Shown: positions 32,007 to 41,681, numbered from the stretch's first letter. The stretch: 64,000 nucleotides of DNA from Acidovorax sp. A79 (GCF_041154505.1 NZ_AP028672.1:868001-932000); one strand, 5' to 3'. Notes: generated from the letters alone by a model not told the origin. A program made the numbers and translations.

Positions 32007-32738
32007 TCAGCCCGGCATCGGATGGGGATGCGCGGACAGGATCTGTTCGGAGGTTTTGCCAAAACGGCGCTCGCGGCCGCCAAAGGCAGCAATCGCCTCG
32101 TCCAGCGCCGACTCGTCGAAATCCGGCCACAGCCGGTCGCTGAAGAAGAACTCGGAGTATGCGGCCTGCCACAGCAGAAAGTTGCTGATCCGCATTTCCC
32201 CCCCGGTGCGGATCACCAGGTCCGGATCGGGCACATGGGCCAGACCCATCGCACCGTGCAGGCTGGCCTCGGTGATGGGCTCGCCGCGCGCTGCCAGCGA
32301 TGCGGCGGCCTGGGCGATGTCCCAGCGGCCGCCATAGTTGAAACAGACGTTGAGGACGAGGCGGGTGTTTTGCGCCGTGGCGGCTTCTGCCTGCGCCAGG
32401 CCATCGCGCACCTTGGGCGACAGGCCGGCACGCTCACCCACGAAATACAGGCGCACGCCATCCTTCTTGAGCTGCGGCACTTCGCGTGCCAGCGCCATCG
32501 CCAGGAGTTCCATAAGGCCAGAGACCTCATCCGCCGGGCGGTTCCAGTTTTCGGACGAGAACGCGAAGACGGTCAACACCCCCACGCCACGCTGCACGCA
32601 GGCGCGCGCGCAGCGGCGCAGTGAATCAACCCCTTGCTTGTGGCCGGCCAGGCGCGGCAGAAAGCGGCGCGTGGCCCAGCGGCCGTTGCCATCCATGACG
32701 ATGGCGATGTGGTGCGGCACCACCGGAGATACAGACAT
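32007..32738 (-). CDS. uppS: Undecaprenyl diphosphate synthase
   Basis: Cis-prenyltransferase that builds the C55 lipid carrier for peptidoglycan and O-antigen. About 243 residues. HIAIVMDGNGRWA holds the catalytic Asp; then GHKQGVDSLRR, VFAFSSENWNRP, LNVCFNYGGRWDI and the terminal DLVIRTGGEMRISNFLLWQ with SEFFFSDRLWPDF. The start is uncertain: ATG at 32738 is chosen, but an in-frame TTG at 32750 is possible, and a GAGG lies awkwardly close to the TTG and far from the ATG. Confidence 0.95.
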   Translation of the reverse strand: MSVSPVVPHHIAIVMDGNGRWATRRFLPRLAGHKQGVDSLRRCARACVQRGVGVLTVFAFSSENWNRPADEVSGLMELLAMALAREVPQLKKDGVRLYFVGERAGLSPKVRDGLAQAEAATAQNTRLVLNVCFNYGGRWDIAQAAASLAARGEPITEASLHGAMGLAHVPDPDLVIRTGGEMRISNFLLWQAAYSEFFFSDRLWPDFDESALDEAIAAFGGRERRFGKTSEQILSAHPHPMPG

Positions 32739-32761
32739 GTGAACGTTCAAGCCCTCAAGGC

Positions 32762-33322
32762 TTAAACCGCCATGATTTCCTGCTCTTTGGCCGCCACCAG
32801 CGCATCGATCTCGGCGATGTGCCTGTCGGTGAATTTCTGCACGTCGGTTTCGGCGCGCTTCTGGTCGTCTTCGGACGCCAGCTTGTCCTTGACCAGCTTC
32901 TTGACGGACTCGTTGGCATCGCGGCGCAGGTTGCGCACGGCGATCTTGGCGCTTTCGCCTTCATTGCGGGCCAGCTTGGTCATTTCCTTGCGGCGCTCTT
33001 CGCTCATGGGCGGCATGGGCACGCGGATGAGATCGCCCATGGACGCGGGGTTCAGGCCCAGATCGCTTTCGCGGATGGCCTTCTCGATCTTGGCGCCCAT
33101 GCCCTTTTCCCAGGGCTGGACGCTGATGGTGCGCGAATCGATCAGCGCCACATTGGCCACCTGGCTCAGGGGCACGAAGGAGCCGTAGTACTCGACCTGC
33201 ACGGTGTCGAGCAAGGCGGGGTTGGCACGGCCGGTGCGGATCTTCTGCAGGTTGTTCTTGAACGCCGCGATGGACTGGTCCATCTTGGTCTCTGCATTCT
33301 TCTTGATGTCGGCAATCGTCAT
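32762..33322 (-). CDS. frr: Ribosome recycling factor
   Basis: Splits the post-termination ribosome together with EF-G. 186 residues from the ATG at 33322, which has a strong GAGGAG 6 bases upstream. Three-helix-bundle domain with [26 protein letters not shown] at the start and [21 protein letters not shown] near 130, plus the small alpha/beta domain in the middle ([20 protein letters not shown]). A perfect hairpin lies just upstream of the ribosome binding site. pyrH-frr-uppS is the canonical order. Confidence 0.97.
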   Translation of the reverse strand: MTIADIKKNAETKMDQSIAAFKNNLQKIRTGRANPALLDTVQVEYYGSFVPLSQVANVALIDSRTISVQPWEKGMGAKIEKAIRESDLGLNPASMGDLIRVPMPPMSEERRKEMTKLARNEGESAKIAVRNLRRDANESVKKLVKDKLASEDDQKRAETDVQKFTDRHIAEIDALVAAKEQEIMAV

Positions 33323-33339
33323 GTTTTCTCCTCGGGGCC

Positions 33340-33360
33340 GGCCTGCATCCGGTGCAGGCC
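33340..33360 (-). other. Hairpin in the frr leader
   Basis: Perfect 8-bp stem GGCCTGCA / TGCAGGCC with a 5-base loop, ending about 10 bases before the GAGGAG of frr. There is no T run, so it is not an intrinsic terminator; it could stabilise the message or affect frr translation. Confidence 0.5.
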
Positions 33361-33380
33361 GCAAGCCATCATCGTCGTCG

Positions 33381-34103
33381 TCAAGCGTAAACCAGCGTAC
33401 CTTCGTCTTCGCCCATCACCACGCGCTTCAAGGCGCCATGCTTGATGATCGAGAACACCCGCACCGGCAGCTTCTGGTCGCGGCACAGCGCGAAGGCGGT
33501 CGCATCCATGATGCCCAGGTTGCGGGACATGGCCTCGTCGAAGCTGAGCTTCGTGTAGCGCGTGGCCGTGGGGTCCTTCTGGGGGTCGGCAGTATAAACG
33601 CCGTCCACCTTGGTGGCCTTGAGCACCAGCTCGGCGCCAATCTCGGCACCGCGCAGGGCAGCCGCCGTGTCGGTGGTGAAGAACGGATTGCCCGTACCGG
33701 CCGCGAACACCACGACCTTGCCCTCTTCGAGGTACTGCAGGGCCTTGGGACGCACGTAGGGCTCGACGACCTGCTCGATGGCGATGGCGGACATCACGCG
33801 GGCCACCAGGCCCTGCTTGTCCATGGCGTCCGCCAGGGCCAGCGCGTTCATGACGGTGGCCAGCATGCCCATGTAGTCGGCGGTGGCACGGTCCATGCCG
33901 ACCGAGCCGCCAGCCACGCCACGGAAAATGTTGCCCCCACCGATCACCACGGCCACCTGGACACCCAGGCGCGTCACTTCGGCGATCTCCTCCACCATGC
34001 GGACGATGGTGGCGCGGTTGATGCCGAAGGCGTCATCCCCCATCAGCGCCTCACCAGACAGCTTGAGCAGGATGCGCTTGTGGGCTGGTGCGGCGTGGGA
34101 CAT
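33381..34103 (-). CDS. pyrH: UMP kinase
   Basis: Phosphorylates UMP to UDP; a hexameric bacterial enzyme of the amino-acid-kinase fold, regulated by GTP and UTP. 240 residues: [15 protein letters not shown] at the N-terminus, [11 protein letters not shown] (UMP/phosphate loop), [15 protein letters not shown], and [22 protein letters not shown] for the ATP site. It follows tsf by 50 bases and precedes frr, the standard arrangement, and probably belongs to the rpsB-tsf transcript. Confidence 0.97.
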   Translation of the reverse strand: MSHAAPAHKRILLKLSGEALMGDDAFGINRATIVRMVEEIAEVTRLGVQVAVVIGGGNIFRGVAGGSVGMDRATADYMGMLATVMNALALADAMDKQGLVARVMSAIAIEQVVEPYVRPKALQYLEEGKVVVFAAGTGNPFFTTDTAAALRGAEIGAELVLKATKVDGVYTADPQKDPTATRYTKLSFDEAMSRNLGIMDATAFALCRDQKLPVRVFSIIKHGALKRVVMGEDEGTLVYA

Positions 34104-34153
34104 GGGAAATTTCTCCGGTGATAGATGCGGGGCTTGGGGGGTTGCGGAAACGA

Positions 34154-35080
34154 TCAGGCAGCAGCCTTGGCAGCAGCCACCTGGGCGGCCACTTCGGCGG
34201 CGAAGTCGTCGACCTTCTTCTCGATGCCTTCACCCACGACGTAGAGCGTGAAGCCCTTCACGTTGGTGTTGGCGGCCTTGAGCATCTGGGCCACGGTCTG
34301 CTTGCCGTCGGCGGCCTTCACGAAGACCTGGTCAGCCAGCGAGACTTCCTTGAGGTACTTCTGCACGGCGCCGTCGATGCGCTTGGCGGTGATTTCCGCG
34401 CTTTGCGCGGGCTTGCCGGCGGCCACGAGTTCCTTGTTGGCTTCGTCGGCCTTGCCTTCGGCGACAGAGCGCTCCTTGGCGATCAGGTCGGCAGGCACGT
34501 CGGCGCTGGTCAGGGCCACGGGCTTCATGGCGGCCACGTGCATGGCCACGTCCTTGGCGGCAGCGGCATCGCCGTCGAACTCGACGACCACGCCAATGCG
34601 CGAGCCATGCAGGTAGGCTGCCAGGCTGGAGCCGCTGAAGCGCTTGAAGCGGCGGAACGACATGTTTTCGCCGATCTTGCCGATCAGGCCCTTGCGCACA
34701 TCTTCCAGCGTGGGGCCGAAGCTGTCCTGGCTGTAGGGCAGCGCGCCCAGGGCTTCGACGGTGGCGGGGTTGTGCTCGGCCACCAGCTTCGCGGCGGCAT
34801 TGGCCATGGCGATGAAGCTGTCGTTCTTGGAGACGAAGTCGGTTTCGCTGTTGACTTCGACCAGGGCACCGGTGGTGCCGTCGATGTAGCTCGCCACCAC
34901 GCCTTCGGCCGTGATGCGCGATGCAGCCTTGCCCGCCTTGGTGCCCAGCTTGACGCGCAGCAGCTCTTCGGCCTTGGCCATGTCGCCGTCGGCTTCCGTC
35001 AGGGCCTTCTTGCATTCCATCATGGGCGCGTCGGTCTTGCCACGCAGTTCAGCCACCATGCTTGCGGTAATTGCAGCCAT
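34154..35080 (-). CDS. tsf: Translation elongation factor Ts
   Basis: Guanine-nucleotide exchange factor for EF-Tu. 308 residues, the usual betaproteobacterial length. UBA-like N-terminal domain ([20 protein letters not shown], then [13 protein letters not shown]), the TDFVSKND motif that inserts beside the EF-Tu nucleotide, and two core subdomains. A 104-base gap containing a terminator-like hairpin separates it from rpsB, so its level may be set separately from S2. Confidence 0.97.
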   Translation of the reverse strand: MAAITASMVAELRGKTDAPMMECKKALTEADGDMAKAEELLRVKLGTKAGKAASRITAEGVVASYIDGTTGALVEVNSETDFVSKNDSFIAMANAAAKLVAEHNPATVEALGALPYSQDSFGPTLEDVRKGLIGKIGENMSFRRFKRFSGSSLAAYLHGSRIGVVVEFDGDAAAAKDVAMHVAAMKPVALTSADVPADLIAKERSVAEGKADEANKELVAAGKPAQSAEITAKRIDGAVQKYLKEVSLADQVFVKAADGKQTVAQMLKAANTNVKGFTLYVVGEGIEKKVDDFAAEVAAQVAAAKAAA

Positions 35081-35123
35081 CTTTATTCCTTCAGTGTTCA
35101 GTTCAATCGATTAGATTCAGCCT

Positions 35124-35152
35124 AAAAAAAAGGGGGCTCACCAGGGGCCCCG
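35124..35152 (-). terminator. Terminator-like hairpin between rpsB and tsf
   Basis: On the minus strand GGGGC and GCCCC arms with a 9-base loop are followed by eight T after one C. It lies in the rpsB-tsf gap and probably acts as a partial terminator, since tsf, pyrH and frr continue downstream. The 5-bp stem is short. Confidence 0.6.
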
Positions 35153-35184
35153 CTTTCATTCGCGACGGATCGCGCAGCCGGGTA

Positions 35185-35937
35185 TCAGGCGGCGGCTTCT
35201 TGCACTTCCACGAACTCATCGGAGCTCTCGGCCGTCACGGCCTTGACCACTTCGTTCACGGCGTTCGCACGGCCTTCGATGATCGCGTCGGCGATGCCAC
35301 GGGCGTACAGCGTCACGGCCTTGGCCGAGTCGTCGTTGCCAGGGATCACGTAGTCGATGCCTTCAGGCGAGTGGTTCGTATCGACCACGCCGATCAGCGG
35401 GATGCCGAGCTTCTTGGCTTCGGCCACGGCGATCTTGTGGAAGCCCACGTCGATGATGAAGATGGCGTCGGGCAGCGCAGCCATGTCCTGGATGCCGCCG
35501 ATGTCCTTTTCGAGCTTCTCGATCTCGCGGGAGAACGTCAGCTGCTCCTTCTTGCTCAGGCTGTCGAGGCCAGCTTCTTGCTGGGCCTTCATGTCCTTGA
35601 GGCGCTTGATCGAGGTCTTGACCGTCTTGAAGTTGGTCAGCATGCCGCCCAGCCAGCGCTGGTCCACGAAGGGCACGCCAGCGCGCAGGGCTTCGGTGGA
35701 CAGGATCTCACGGGCCTGGCGCTTCGTGCCGACCATCAGGATCGTGCCGCGGTTGGCAGCCAGTTGCTTGGCGAACTTTTGGGCTTCCTGGAACAGTGGC
35801 AGCGACTTTTCCAGGTTGATGATGTGGATCTTGTTGCGATGGCCGAAGATGTAGGGGGCCATCTTGGGGTTCCAGAAGCGGGTCTGGTGACCGAAGTGGA
35901 CACCGGCTTCCAGCATTTCGCGCATGGTAACGGACAT
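35185..35937 (-). CDS. rpsB: 30S ribosomal protein S2
   Basis: Late-assembling small-subunit protein. 250 residues from the ATG at 35937 ([20 protein letters not shown]) with GGAG 9 bases upstream; the in-frame extension upstream is not family-like. [25 protein letters not shown] and [10 protein letters not shown] are the S2 signatures; the acidic C-terminus is typical. It heads the 16-gene minus-strand array. In E. coli S2 represses its own operon through the leader; here the leader is about 40 bases at least, and I cannot define the binding element. Confidence 0.98.
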   Translation of the reverse strand: MSVTMREMLEAGVHFGHQTRFWNPKMAPYIFGHRNKIHIINLEKSLPLFQEAQKFAKQLAANRGTILMVGTKRQAREILSTEALRAGVPFVDQRWLGGMLTNFKTVKTSIKRLKDMKAQQEAGLDSLSKKEQLTFSREIEKLEKDIGGIQDMAALPDAIFIIDVGFHKIAVAEAKKLGIPLIGVVDTNHSPEGIDYVIPGNDDSAKAVTLYARGIADAIIEGRANAVNEVVKAVTAESSDEFVEVQEAAA

Positions 35938-36151
35938 AAAAATACTCCAAAGGTTGGGTCTAAAATCCAGCCCCAATACTTGCGCCGCCGTGGTTTCTCA
36001 CGAAAGACGCAACACCTTGACAGGGCTGGTTTGCGATTGGTTCTGCGTAAGCCGCCACACGCACATTGCGACAATGCCCGATCACACCGGATTGCACTGC
36101 CCCTTGCCCGCGTTACTGCTCCCAGCAAAACCCAAAGATTCTAGCACACCC

Positions 36152-37510
36152 ATGCTCCCTGACCTGATCGCCACCCGCGACCGCCTGCGGGACGGCACCA
36201 CCGCCGTGCCCGCAGAGCTGGAACGTTGCATCGAAGCCGCCCAATCCCCTGCGAACACCCACAGTTTCGTGCGCACGCTGTTCGGGGAAGCACGCACCAA
36301 TGCGGTGCAAGCCAGCCTGGACCGCCTGCCCCTGGCCGGCCTGGCGGTATCGGTCAAGGACCTGTTCGACATCGCCGGCCAGCCCACGCCCGCCGGCTCC
36401 ACGGTGCTGGCGGATGCGCCCGCCGCAGCGGCCGACAGCCCCGCGGTGGCGCGCCTGCGTGCCGCGGGTGGCGTTGTCATCGGCCGCACGAACATGGTGG
36501 AGTTCGCGTTTTCAGGCGTGGGGGTGAATCCGCACTTCGGCACGCCCGCGGCCTTCGATGCCCGGTCGGGCGCATTGCCCGGCGCGCCACGGGTTCCCGG
36601 CGGCTCGTCGTCGGGCGCCGCCGTGTCGGTGGCCACGGGGGCTGCGTTCATCGGACTGGGGTCGGACACGGGAGGGTCGATCCGCATTCCGGCGGCGCTC
36701 AACGGCATCGTGGGCTTCAAGAACACCGCGCGGCTGGTCCCCACGACCGGGGCCGTCCCGCTGTCCACCACGCTCGACACGGCCTGCGCCATGACCCGCA
36801 GCGTGCGCGATGCCATCGTGGCGCACGAGGTGCTGGCCGCCCGGAGCGTCACGCGCAGCCTGGCACCGCTGTCGCAATACCGCCTGGCCGTCCCCTCGAC
36901 GGTCTTCCTGGACGGAATGGACGCCACGGTGGCCCGGGCGTTCGAGCGCACCCTGTCCGCGCTGCGCGCGGCGGGCGCCACCATCGACACCATCGACATG
37001 CCCCCCATGCAGGAGCAGCCGGTGCATGGCTTCTCCGCGCCCGAAGCCTACGCCTGGCACCGCGAACTGCTGCAGCGCGCGGGCACGCGCTACGACCCCC
37101 GTGTGCGTGCGCGCATCGACAAGGGCGCGGCGCTGATGGCATGGGAATACATCGACCTGCTGCAGGCCCGCCAGCACTGGATGGCCCGCATGCACGCGTG
37201 CATGGAAGGCTACGACGTCCTGCTGTCCCCCACCGTGCCCATCGTGGCCCCCGCCCTGGCGGATGTGGCCCCGGCCGGCGGCCAGGACGCCGCGCAGGAT
37301 GCGGCGCGCGACGCCGAGTTCTTCCGCGTCAACACCCTGCTGCTGCGCAATACCAGCGCCGTCAATCTACTGGACGGCTGCGCGCTGTCCCTGCCCTGCC
37401 ATGTACCGGGGGAACTCCCGGTGGGCCTGATGGTCTGGCACGGGGCCCTGCGGGATGACACCGTGCTCAACACGGGCCTGCAAATCGAAAAAATACTACA
37501 AAAACAATAG
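36152..37510 (+). CDS. Amidase-signature family hydrolase
   Basis: Probable amidase (aryl/aliphatic amide or related substrate). 452 residues from the ATG at 36152; an in-frame extension to 35924 crosses the rpsB upstream region and is rejected. The Ser-cisSer-Lys triad is visible: Lys in VSVKDLFDIAG (near 68), Ser in VPGGSSSGAAVSVATGAA (near 151) and GLGSDTGGSIRIPA (near 171). The Cys-Ser GatA partners gatB and gatC are absent, so it is not the tRNA amidotransferase. Its stop codon lies in a palindromic repeat, which also supplies the last few codons (QKQ). The DadA-like oxidase gene follows by 49 bases. Confidence 0.88.
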   Translation: MLPDLIATRDRLRDGTTAVPAELERCIEAAQSPANTHSFVRTLFGEARTNAVQASLDRLPLAGLAVSVKDLFDIAGQPTPAGSTVLADAPAAAADSPAVARLRAAGGVVIGRTNMVEFAFSGVGVNPHFGTPAAFDARSGALPGAPRVPGGSSSGAAVSVATGAAFIGLGSDTGGSIRIPAALNGIVGFKNTARLVPTTGAVPLSTTLDTACAMTRSVRDAIVAHEVLAARSVTRSLAPLSQYRLAVPSTVFLDGMDATVARAFERTLSALRAAGATIDTIDMPPMQEQPVHGFSAPEAYAWHRELLQRAGTRYDPRVRARIDKGAALMAWEYIDLLQARQHWMARMHACMEGYDVLLSPTVPIVAPALADVAPAGGQDAAQDAARDAEFFRVNTLLLRNTSAVNLLDGCALSLPCHVPGELPVGLMVWHGALRDDTVLNTGLQIEKILQKQ

Positions 37511-37549
37511 CTGCAAGCGCTTGATAATCAAGCTCTAGAGGCTAAAAAC
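37495..37549 (+). repeat. Interspersed palindromic repeat, copy 7 (end of amidase gene)
   Basis: ACTACAAAAACAATAGCT, then GCAAGCGCTTGATAATC, AAGCTCTAGAG and GCTAAAAAC. It supplies the amidase stop codon (TAG in CAATAGC) and fills the gap up to the DadA-like gene. Confidence 0.8.
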
Positions 37550-37559
37550 ACCCAAATTC

Positions 37560-38792
37560 ATGAAGATTGCCATCGTGGGCGCCGGCATTGTCGGCGTCAC
37601 CACTGCCTATGAGCTGGCCAGCGACGGCCACGAGGTCACCGTGTTCGAGCAGCGCAGCGCTGCCGCCGAAGAAGCCAGTTTTGCCACGGCCGGCCTGCTG
37701 GGCTCCCACGTGCTCAGCCCCTGGGCCCTGCCCGGCTTCGGCCAGGCGCTGCGGCTCATGGGCGCCCACGCCACGCTGCGGCTGGCGTCCGGCCTGGGCC
37801 AGGACCATCTGGCCTGGCTGTGGCGCTGGCGCCGCGCGGCACGCGCCAACAGCGCGCCGGCCCCGGCGCTGGAGCAACTGGCGCGGTACAGCCAGGAGCG
37901 CCTGAAGGCCATCGCCAGCCAGCACGAGCTGGATTTCGAATCCAGTGACGGACGCCTGGTGCTGCTGCGCAGCGAGCAGGAGCAGGCCGCGCTGCAGCCG
38001 GCCCTGCAGGTGCTGCGCGACTGCGGCGTGGCGGCACGCGAGATCGATGCCGCGACGGCGCGCCACATCGAGCCCGGGCTGTCCCCCGACGCCCCGCTGG
38101 CCTGCGCCATCCACCTGCCGGACGCCAGCGCCGGCAACTGCCGCCTGTTCGCGCAACTGCTGCGCCAGGGCACGCAGGGTTCGGGCGTGCAGTTCGCGTT
38201 CAACACCCGTGTCGAACGCATCGGCACCAGCCCCCTGGGCATTGCGGTGCCAGGCGAGCCCGAGCTGCGCCGCTTCGATGCCGTGGTGCTGTGCGCGGGC
38301 ATGGCCTCGGCCGCGCTGCTGCCGCCGCTGGGGCTGCGCCTGCCGATGACCGCCGTGTACGGCTATTCGGTCAGCGCGCCCCTGCGTGAGTCCACGCACG
38401 CGCCACGCGCCAGCGTGGTGGACATGGCCCAGCAGATCTCCATCACCCGCCTGGGGCAGCGTGTGCGCATTGCCGGTGGCGCGGAGCTGGCGGGCGCTGA
38501 CGCGGACCACCATGCGCCCACCCTGCAGCGCCTGTACCGCACGCTCAACGACTGGTTCCCCGGAGGGGCGCAGCTCTCCTCGGGGCTGCAGGTTTGGCGC
38601 GGCGCGCGCACCATGCTCCCCGACGCGGCCCCCGTGGTGGGCCCCAGCGGGGTGCCGGGGCTGTGGCTCAACACGGGCCACGGCGCCGGCGGCTGGGCCC
38701 TGGCCTGCGGGAGCGCCCGGGCCGTGGCGGACCTGATCGGCCAGCGCAGCCCCGAGATCGGCCTCGAGGAGTTCGGCATCCAGCGTTTCTAG
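37560..38792 (+). CDS. FAD-dependent D-amino-acid dehydrogenase (DadA-like)
   Basis: Predicted flavoenzyme of the DAO family that oxidises D-amino acids (or related amines) and passes electrons to the respiratory chain. 410 residues: Rossmann FAD loop KIAIVGAGIVGVTTAYELA at the N-terminus followed by VTVFEQRSAAAEEASFATAG, and the C-terminal FAD contact LWLNTGHGAGGWALACGSA near 375. It is 31 residues shorter than the roughly 432-residue E. coli DadA by my estimate, so the substrate is open. It may be co-transcribed with the amidase, suggesting use of an amide whose product is an amino acid. Confidence 0.85.
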   Translation: MKIAIVGAGIVGVTTAYELASDGHEVTVFEQRSAAAEEASFATAGLLGSHVLSPWALPGFGQALRLMGAHATLRLASGLGQDHLAWLWRWRRAARANSAPAPALEQLARYSQERLKAIASQHELDFESSDGRLVLLRSEQEQAALQPALQVLRDCGVAAREIDAATARHIEPGLSPDAPLACAIHLPDASAGNCRLFAQLLRQGTQGSGVQFAFNTRVERIGTSPLGIAVPGEPELRRFDAVVLCAGMASAALLPPLGLRLPMTAVYGYSVSAPLRESTHAPRASVVDMAQQISITRLGQRVRIAGGAELAGADADHHAPTLQRLYRTLNDWFPGGAQLSSGLQVWRGARTMLPDAAPVVGPSGVPGLWLNTGHGAGGWALACGSARAVADLIGQRSPEIGLEEFGIQRF

Positions 38793-38893
38793 AGCGTGCT
38801 GGAGTCCCCCCCCGGAACGGGAGGCCCGGCAAACCCGCCAGGGATGCTGGGCGCGGGGATCGAAAGGGCCCGCGGCAACGCGCCGCGGCCACG

Positions 38894-38917
38894 AAAAAAT
38901 GGGGCCAAAGCCCCATT
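38894..38917 (-). terminator. Rho-independent terminator after mmsA
   Basis: On the minus strand AATGGGGC / GCCCCATT with a 4-base loop is followed by T6, 22 bases past the mmsA stop codon. Confidence 0.85.
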
Positions 38918-38938
38918 CCAGCGACCGCGCGCCGGGTC

Positions 38939-40462
38939 CTACTTGGCCGTCGGCATCACGAACTCGGCCCCCTTGGGCGTGCTTTCAGGCCAGCGCTGCA
39001 TGATGCTCTTTTGCTTGGTGTAGAAGCGCACGCCTTCCTCGCCGTAGGCGTGCATGTCGCCAAACAGGCTGCGCTTCCAGCCGCCAAAGCCATGCCAGGC
39101 CATGGGCACGGGAATCGGCACGTTGATGCCGACCATGCCGGCCTGGATGCGGCGGCCGAACTCGCGGGCCACGTTGCCGTCGCGCGTGAAGCAGGCCACG
39201 CCGTTGCCGAACTCATGGTCGTTGACCAGCTTCACGGCCTCGCCAAAATCCTTGGCGCGCACCACCGCCAGCACCGGGCCGAAGATCTCCTCCCGGTAGA
39301 TGCGCATCTGCGGCGTGACATGGTCGAACAGGGTGCCTCCCATCCAGAAGCCGCCTTCGCAGCCCTCGCCGGCCTGCGCCGCGTCAAAGCCGCGGCCATC
39401 CACCAGCAATTGCGCGCCCTCCTTCGCGCCCAGGTCGATGTAGCCCGAGATGCGCTCGTGGGCCGCGCGGGTGACGATGGGGCCCATCTCCGCCGCCAGG
39501 TTCGTGCCGTCGAGCACCTTGAGCGCCTTCGTGCGCTCGACGAGCTTGGGCACCACCTTGTCGGCGGCATCTCCCACCAGCACGGCCACGCTGATGGCCA
39601 TGCAGCGCTCACCGGCCGATCCGTAGCCCGCGCCGATGAGGGCGTCCACGGCCTGGTCCATGTCGGCATCGGGCATGACGATCATGTGGTTCTTGGCGCC
39701 GCCCAGGGCCTGCACGCGCTTGCCGTGGCGGGCGCCGGTCTCGTAGATGTAGTTGGCGATGGGGGTGGAGCCGACAAAGCTGATCGCCCGGACATCGGGG
39801 TGCTCGATGAGCGCATCCACCGCCTCCTTGTCGCCCTGCACCACGTTGAAGACGCCGTCGGGCAGGCCTGCCTGCCGGAACAGGTCGGCCATGAGCAGCG
39901 AGGCCGTGGGATCGGTGGGGCTGGGCTTGAGCACGAAGGTGTTGCCGGTCGCGATGGCCACCGGAAACATCCACATGGGCACCATGACCGGAAAGTTGAA
40001 AGGCGTGATCCCCGCCACCACGCCCAGGGGCTGGCGCAACGTCCAGTTGTCGATGCCGGTGCTCACCTGGTCGGTGAAATCGCCCTTGAGCAGTTGCGGA
40101 ACGCCGCAGGCGAACTCGATGATGTCGATGCCGCGCGCCACCTCGCCCTGCGCATCGGTGAACACCTTGCCATGCTCGGCCGTGATGGCGCGGGCCAGCG
40201 CATCCTTGTGCTGGTTGACCAGCTCCAGGAACTTGAACAGCACGCGGGCGCGGCGGATGGGCGGCGTGTCCGCCCAGGCGGGAAAGGCGGCCTGCGCGGC
40301 GGCCACGGCCGCATCCACATCGGCGCGGTGGGCCAGCGCCACGCGGCCCGTCACGGCGCCCGTGGCGGGATTGGTCACGTCCTGGCTGCGTGTGCTGGTG
40401 CCCATGGTGCGCTGGCCGTGGATGTAGTGGCCAATGGGGGCCGGCTGGGTGGCGGTGGTCAT
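38939..40462 (-). CDS. mmsA: CoA-acylating methylmalonate-semialdehyde dehydrogenase (MmsA/IolA)
   Basis: Oxidises malonate or methylmalonate semialdehyde to acetyl- or propionyl-CoA, in valine breakdown or the last step of myo-inositol catabolism. 507 residues from the ATG at 40462, which has AGAGG upstream. Catalytic Cys in [11 protein letters not shown] (near 285). The place of the general-base Glu of ordinary aldehyde dehydrogenases is taken by Asn in [15 protein letters not shown], diagnostic of the CoA-dependent group. C-terminal [23 protein letters not shown] is also typical. It is divergent from a LysR gene that probably regulates it; iolB and iolC lie 3-4 kb away. Confidence 0.94.
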   Translation of the reverse strand: MTTATQPAPIGHYIHGQRTMGTSTRSQDVTNPATGAVTGRVALAHRADVDAAVAAAQAAFPAWADTPPIRRARVLFKFLELVNQHKDALARAITAEHGKVFTDAQGEVARGIDIIEFACGVPQLLKGDFTDQVSTGIDNWTLRQPLGVVAGITPFNFPVMVPMWMFPVAIATGNTFVLKPSPTDPTASLLMADLFRQAGLPDGVFNVVQGDKEAVDALIEHPDVRAISFVGSTPIANYIYETGARHGKRVQALGGAKNHMIVMPDADMDQAVDALIGAGYGSAGERCMAISVAVLVGDAADKVVPKLVERTKALKVLDGTNLAAEMGPIVTRAAHERISGYIDLGAKEGAQLLVDGRGFDAAQAGEGCEGGFWMGGTLFDHVTPQMRIYREEIFGPVLAVVRAKDFGEAVKLVNDHEFGNGVACFTRDGNVAREFGRRIQAGMVGINVPIPVPMAWHGFGGWKRSLFGDMHAYGEEGVRFYTKQKSIMQRWPESTPKGAEFVMPTAK

Positions 40463-40546
40463 GCAAACCTCTTTCAAAGAACGGTGGAAAGTGGCCTGCA
40501 GTCTAGGAGCGACAACCCGCCGCGCCAAGACCGTGGCGGTGAATTG

Positions 40547-40568
40547 ATTGTTCACATTGATGAACAAT
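40547..40568. promoter_or_regulatory. Palindromic LysR-type operator between mmsA and lysR
   Basis: Perfect inverted repeat ATTGTTCA-N6-TGAACAAT placed in the 112-base divergent gap, 7 bases before the chosen LysR start codon. LysR regulators usually bind such a site near their own promoter. Confidence 0.6.
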
Positions 40569-40574
40569 AGCGCC

Positions 40575-41519
40575 ATGAAATCGACAATCCATCCCAAACC
40601 CGAAGCCCTGTGGTCGCACCTGCACTGGCTTGTCGTGCTGGGCGAACAGGGCAGCTACACCGGCGCCGCCGCGCGCCTGGGCGTGAGCAAGGCGGCCATG
40701 AGCCAGCACATCGCGGAGCTGGAACGCGCGGCAGGCGTGCCGCTGGTGCGGCGCACCACGCGCAGCGTGGGCCTGACCGAGGCGGGGCGGCAGCTGGTGG
40801 ACGACACGCGGGGCGCGTTCGACAGCATCGCCGAGAGCTTTGCGAGCGTGCGCGACCGCGCCGGCGTGCCCCAGGGCCGCCTGCGCGTGACCGCCCCCGT
40901 CGCGCTGGCACGCCAGCAACTGGTGCCCCGGCTGCCTGCGTTCGTGCGCGCCTATCCCGAAGTGCGGCTGGAGCTGGACCTGTCGGACAACCTGCGCTCG
41001 CTGACGCTCGAAGGGCTGGACCTGGCCATCCGCCACACCGCCGTGGCCCCCGACACCCATGTGGCCTGGCTGCTGTGCACCACGCGGTCCGTGCTGGTGG
41101 CCAGCCGCGCCTACCTGCGCCGCGCCGGTCTGCCCCGCACGCCCGGCGACCTGCGCGGGCACGACTGCCTGCACTACCCCCGCACCCAGGAAGCTCCGGC
41201 CTGGACCTTCGAGCCCGTGGTGCCGGGCACCGCCCCCCGACTGACCGTGCCCGTGGCCGGGCCGCTGGCCGCCAGCAACAGCGAGGCCCTGCGCGACGCG
41301 GCCCTGGCGGGCCTGGGCATCGCGCTGGTCCCCGACTTCAGCGCGCAGGCCGCGCTGCAGTCGGGCAAGCTCGTCCAGGTGCTGCCCGACTGGCGCTCCG
41401 TGGGCACCTTCAGCGAGTCTATCCACGCGATACGTCCCTACTCGGCCCATGTGCCGCGTTCGGTGTCGGTGTTCGTGGAATGGCTGCGCGAGGCCTTTGC
41501 CCCCGGCTTCGGGGCATGA
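40575..41519 (+). CDS. LysR-family transcriptional regulator, divergent from mmsA
   Basis: 314-residue LysR protein. Winged HTH at about residues 8-70 ([20 protein letters not shown], then [20 protein letters not shown]) and a periplasmic-binding-like effector domain (about 95-310; [20 protein letters not shown] begins it, [14 protein letters not shown] is near 245). I chose the ATG at 40575 because two earlier in-frame starts (TTG 40548, ATG 40560) lie inside the palindromic operator. The placement suggests it controls mmsA and itself; the inducer is unknown. Confidence 0.9.
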   Translation: MKSTIHPKPEALWSHLHWLVVLGEQGSYTGAAARLGVSKAAMSQHIAELERAAGVPLVRRTTRSVGLTEAGRQLVDDTRGAFDSIAESFASVRDRAGVPQGRLRVTAPVALARQQLVPRLPAFVRAYPEVRLELDLSDNLRSLTLEGLDLAIRHTAVAPDTHVAWLLCTTRSVLVASRAYLRRAGLPRTPGDLRGHDCLHYPRTQEAPAWTFEPVVPGTAPRLTVPVAGPLAASNSEALRDAALAGLGIALVPDFSAQAALQSGKLVQVLPDWRSVGTFSESIHAIRPYSAHVPRSVSVFVEWLREAFAPGFGA

Positions 41520-41610
41520 GGCCGTGCGCGTGCCGCGGCCCCCGGGACGGGCGAAGCCGTGCGGCCATGCCCCCCGCGAGGCGGACACCGTGGACCCGGC
41601 GGACGCACAC

Positions 41611-41660
41611 CCAAAAAAAGAAAACCGCCCGCAGCGGCCCCGTGGGGCGCCGCAGGGCGG
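41611..41660 (-). terminator. Strong rho-independent terminator after the first Bug gene
   Basis: On the minus strand a long GC hairpin (outer arms CCGCCC / GGGCGG, 41625-41660) is followed by TTTTCTTTTTTT. It ends the minus-strand transcript that probably begins at iolC. Confidence 0.85.
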
Positions 41661-41681
41661 GCCTGCAGGTTCGGCGGCTTC

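Noticed and set aside
35924..36151. N-terminal extension of the amidase by 76 codons
   Set aside because: It crosses the rpsB start region and matches nothing in the family; the ATG at 36152 gives a normal N-terminus.
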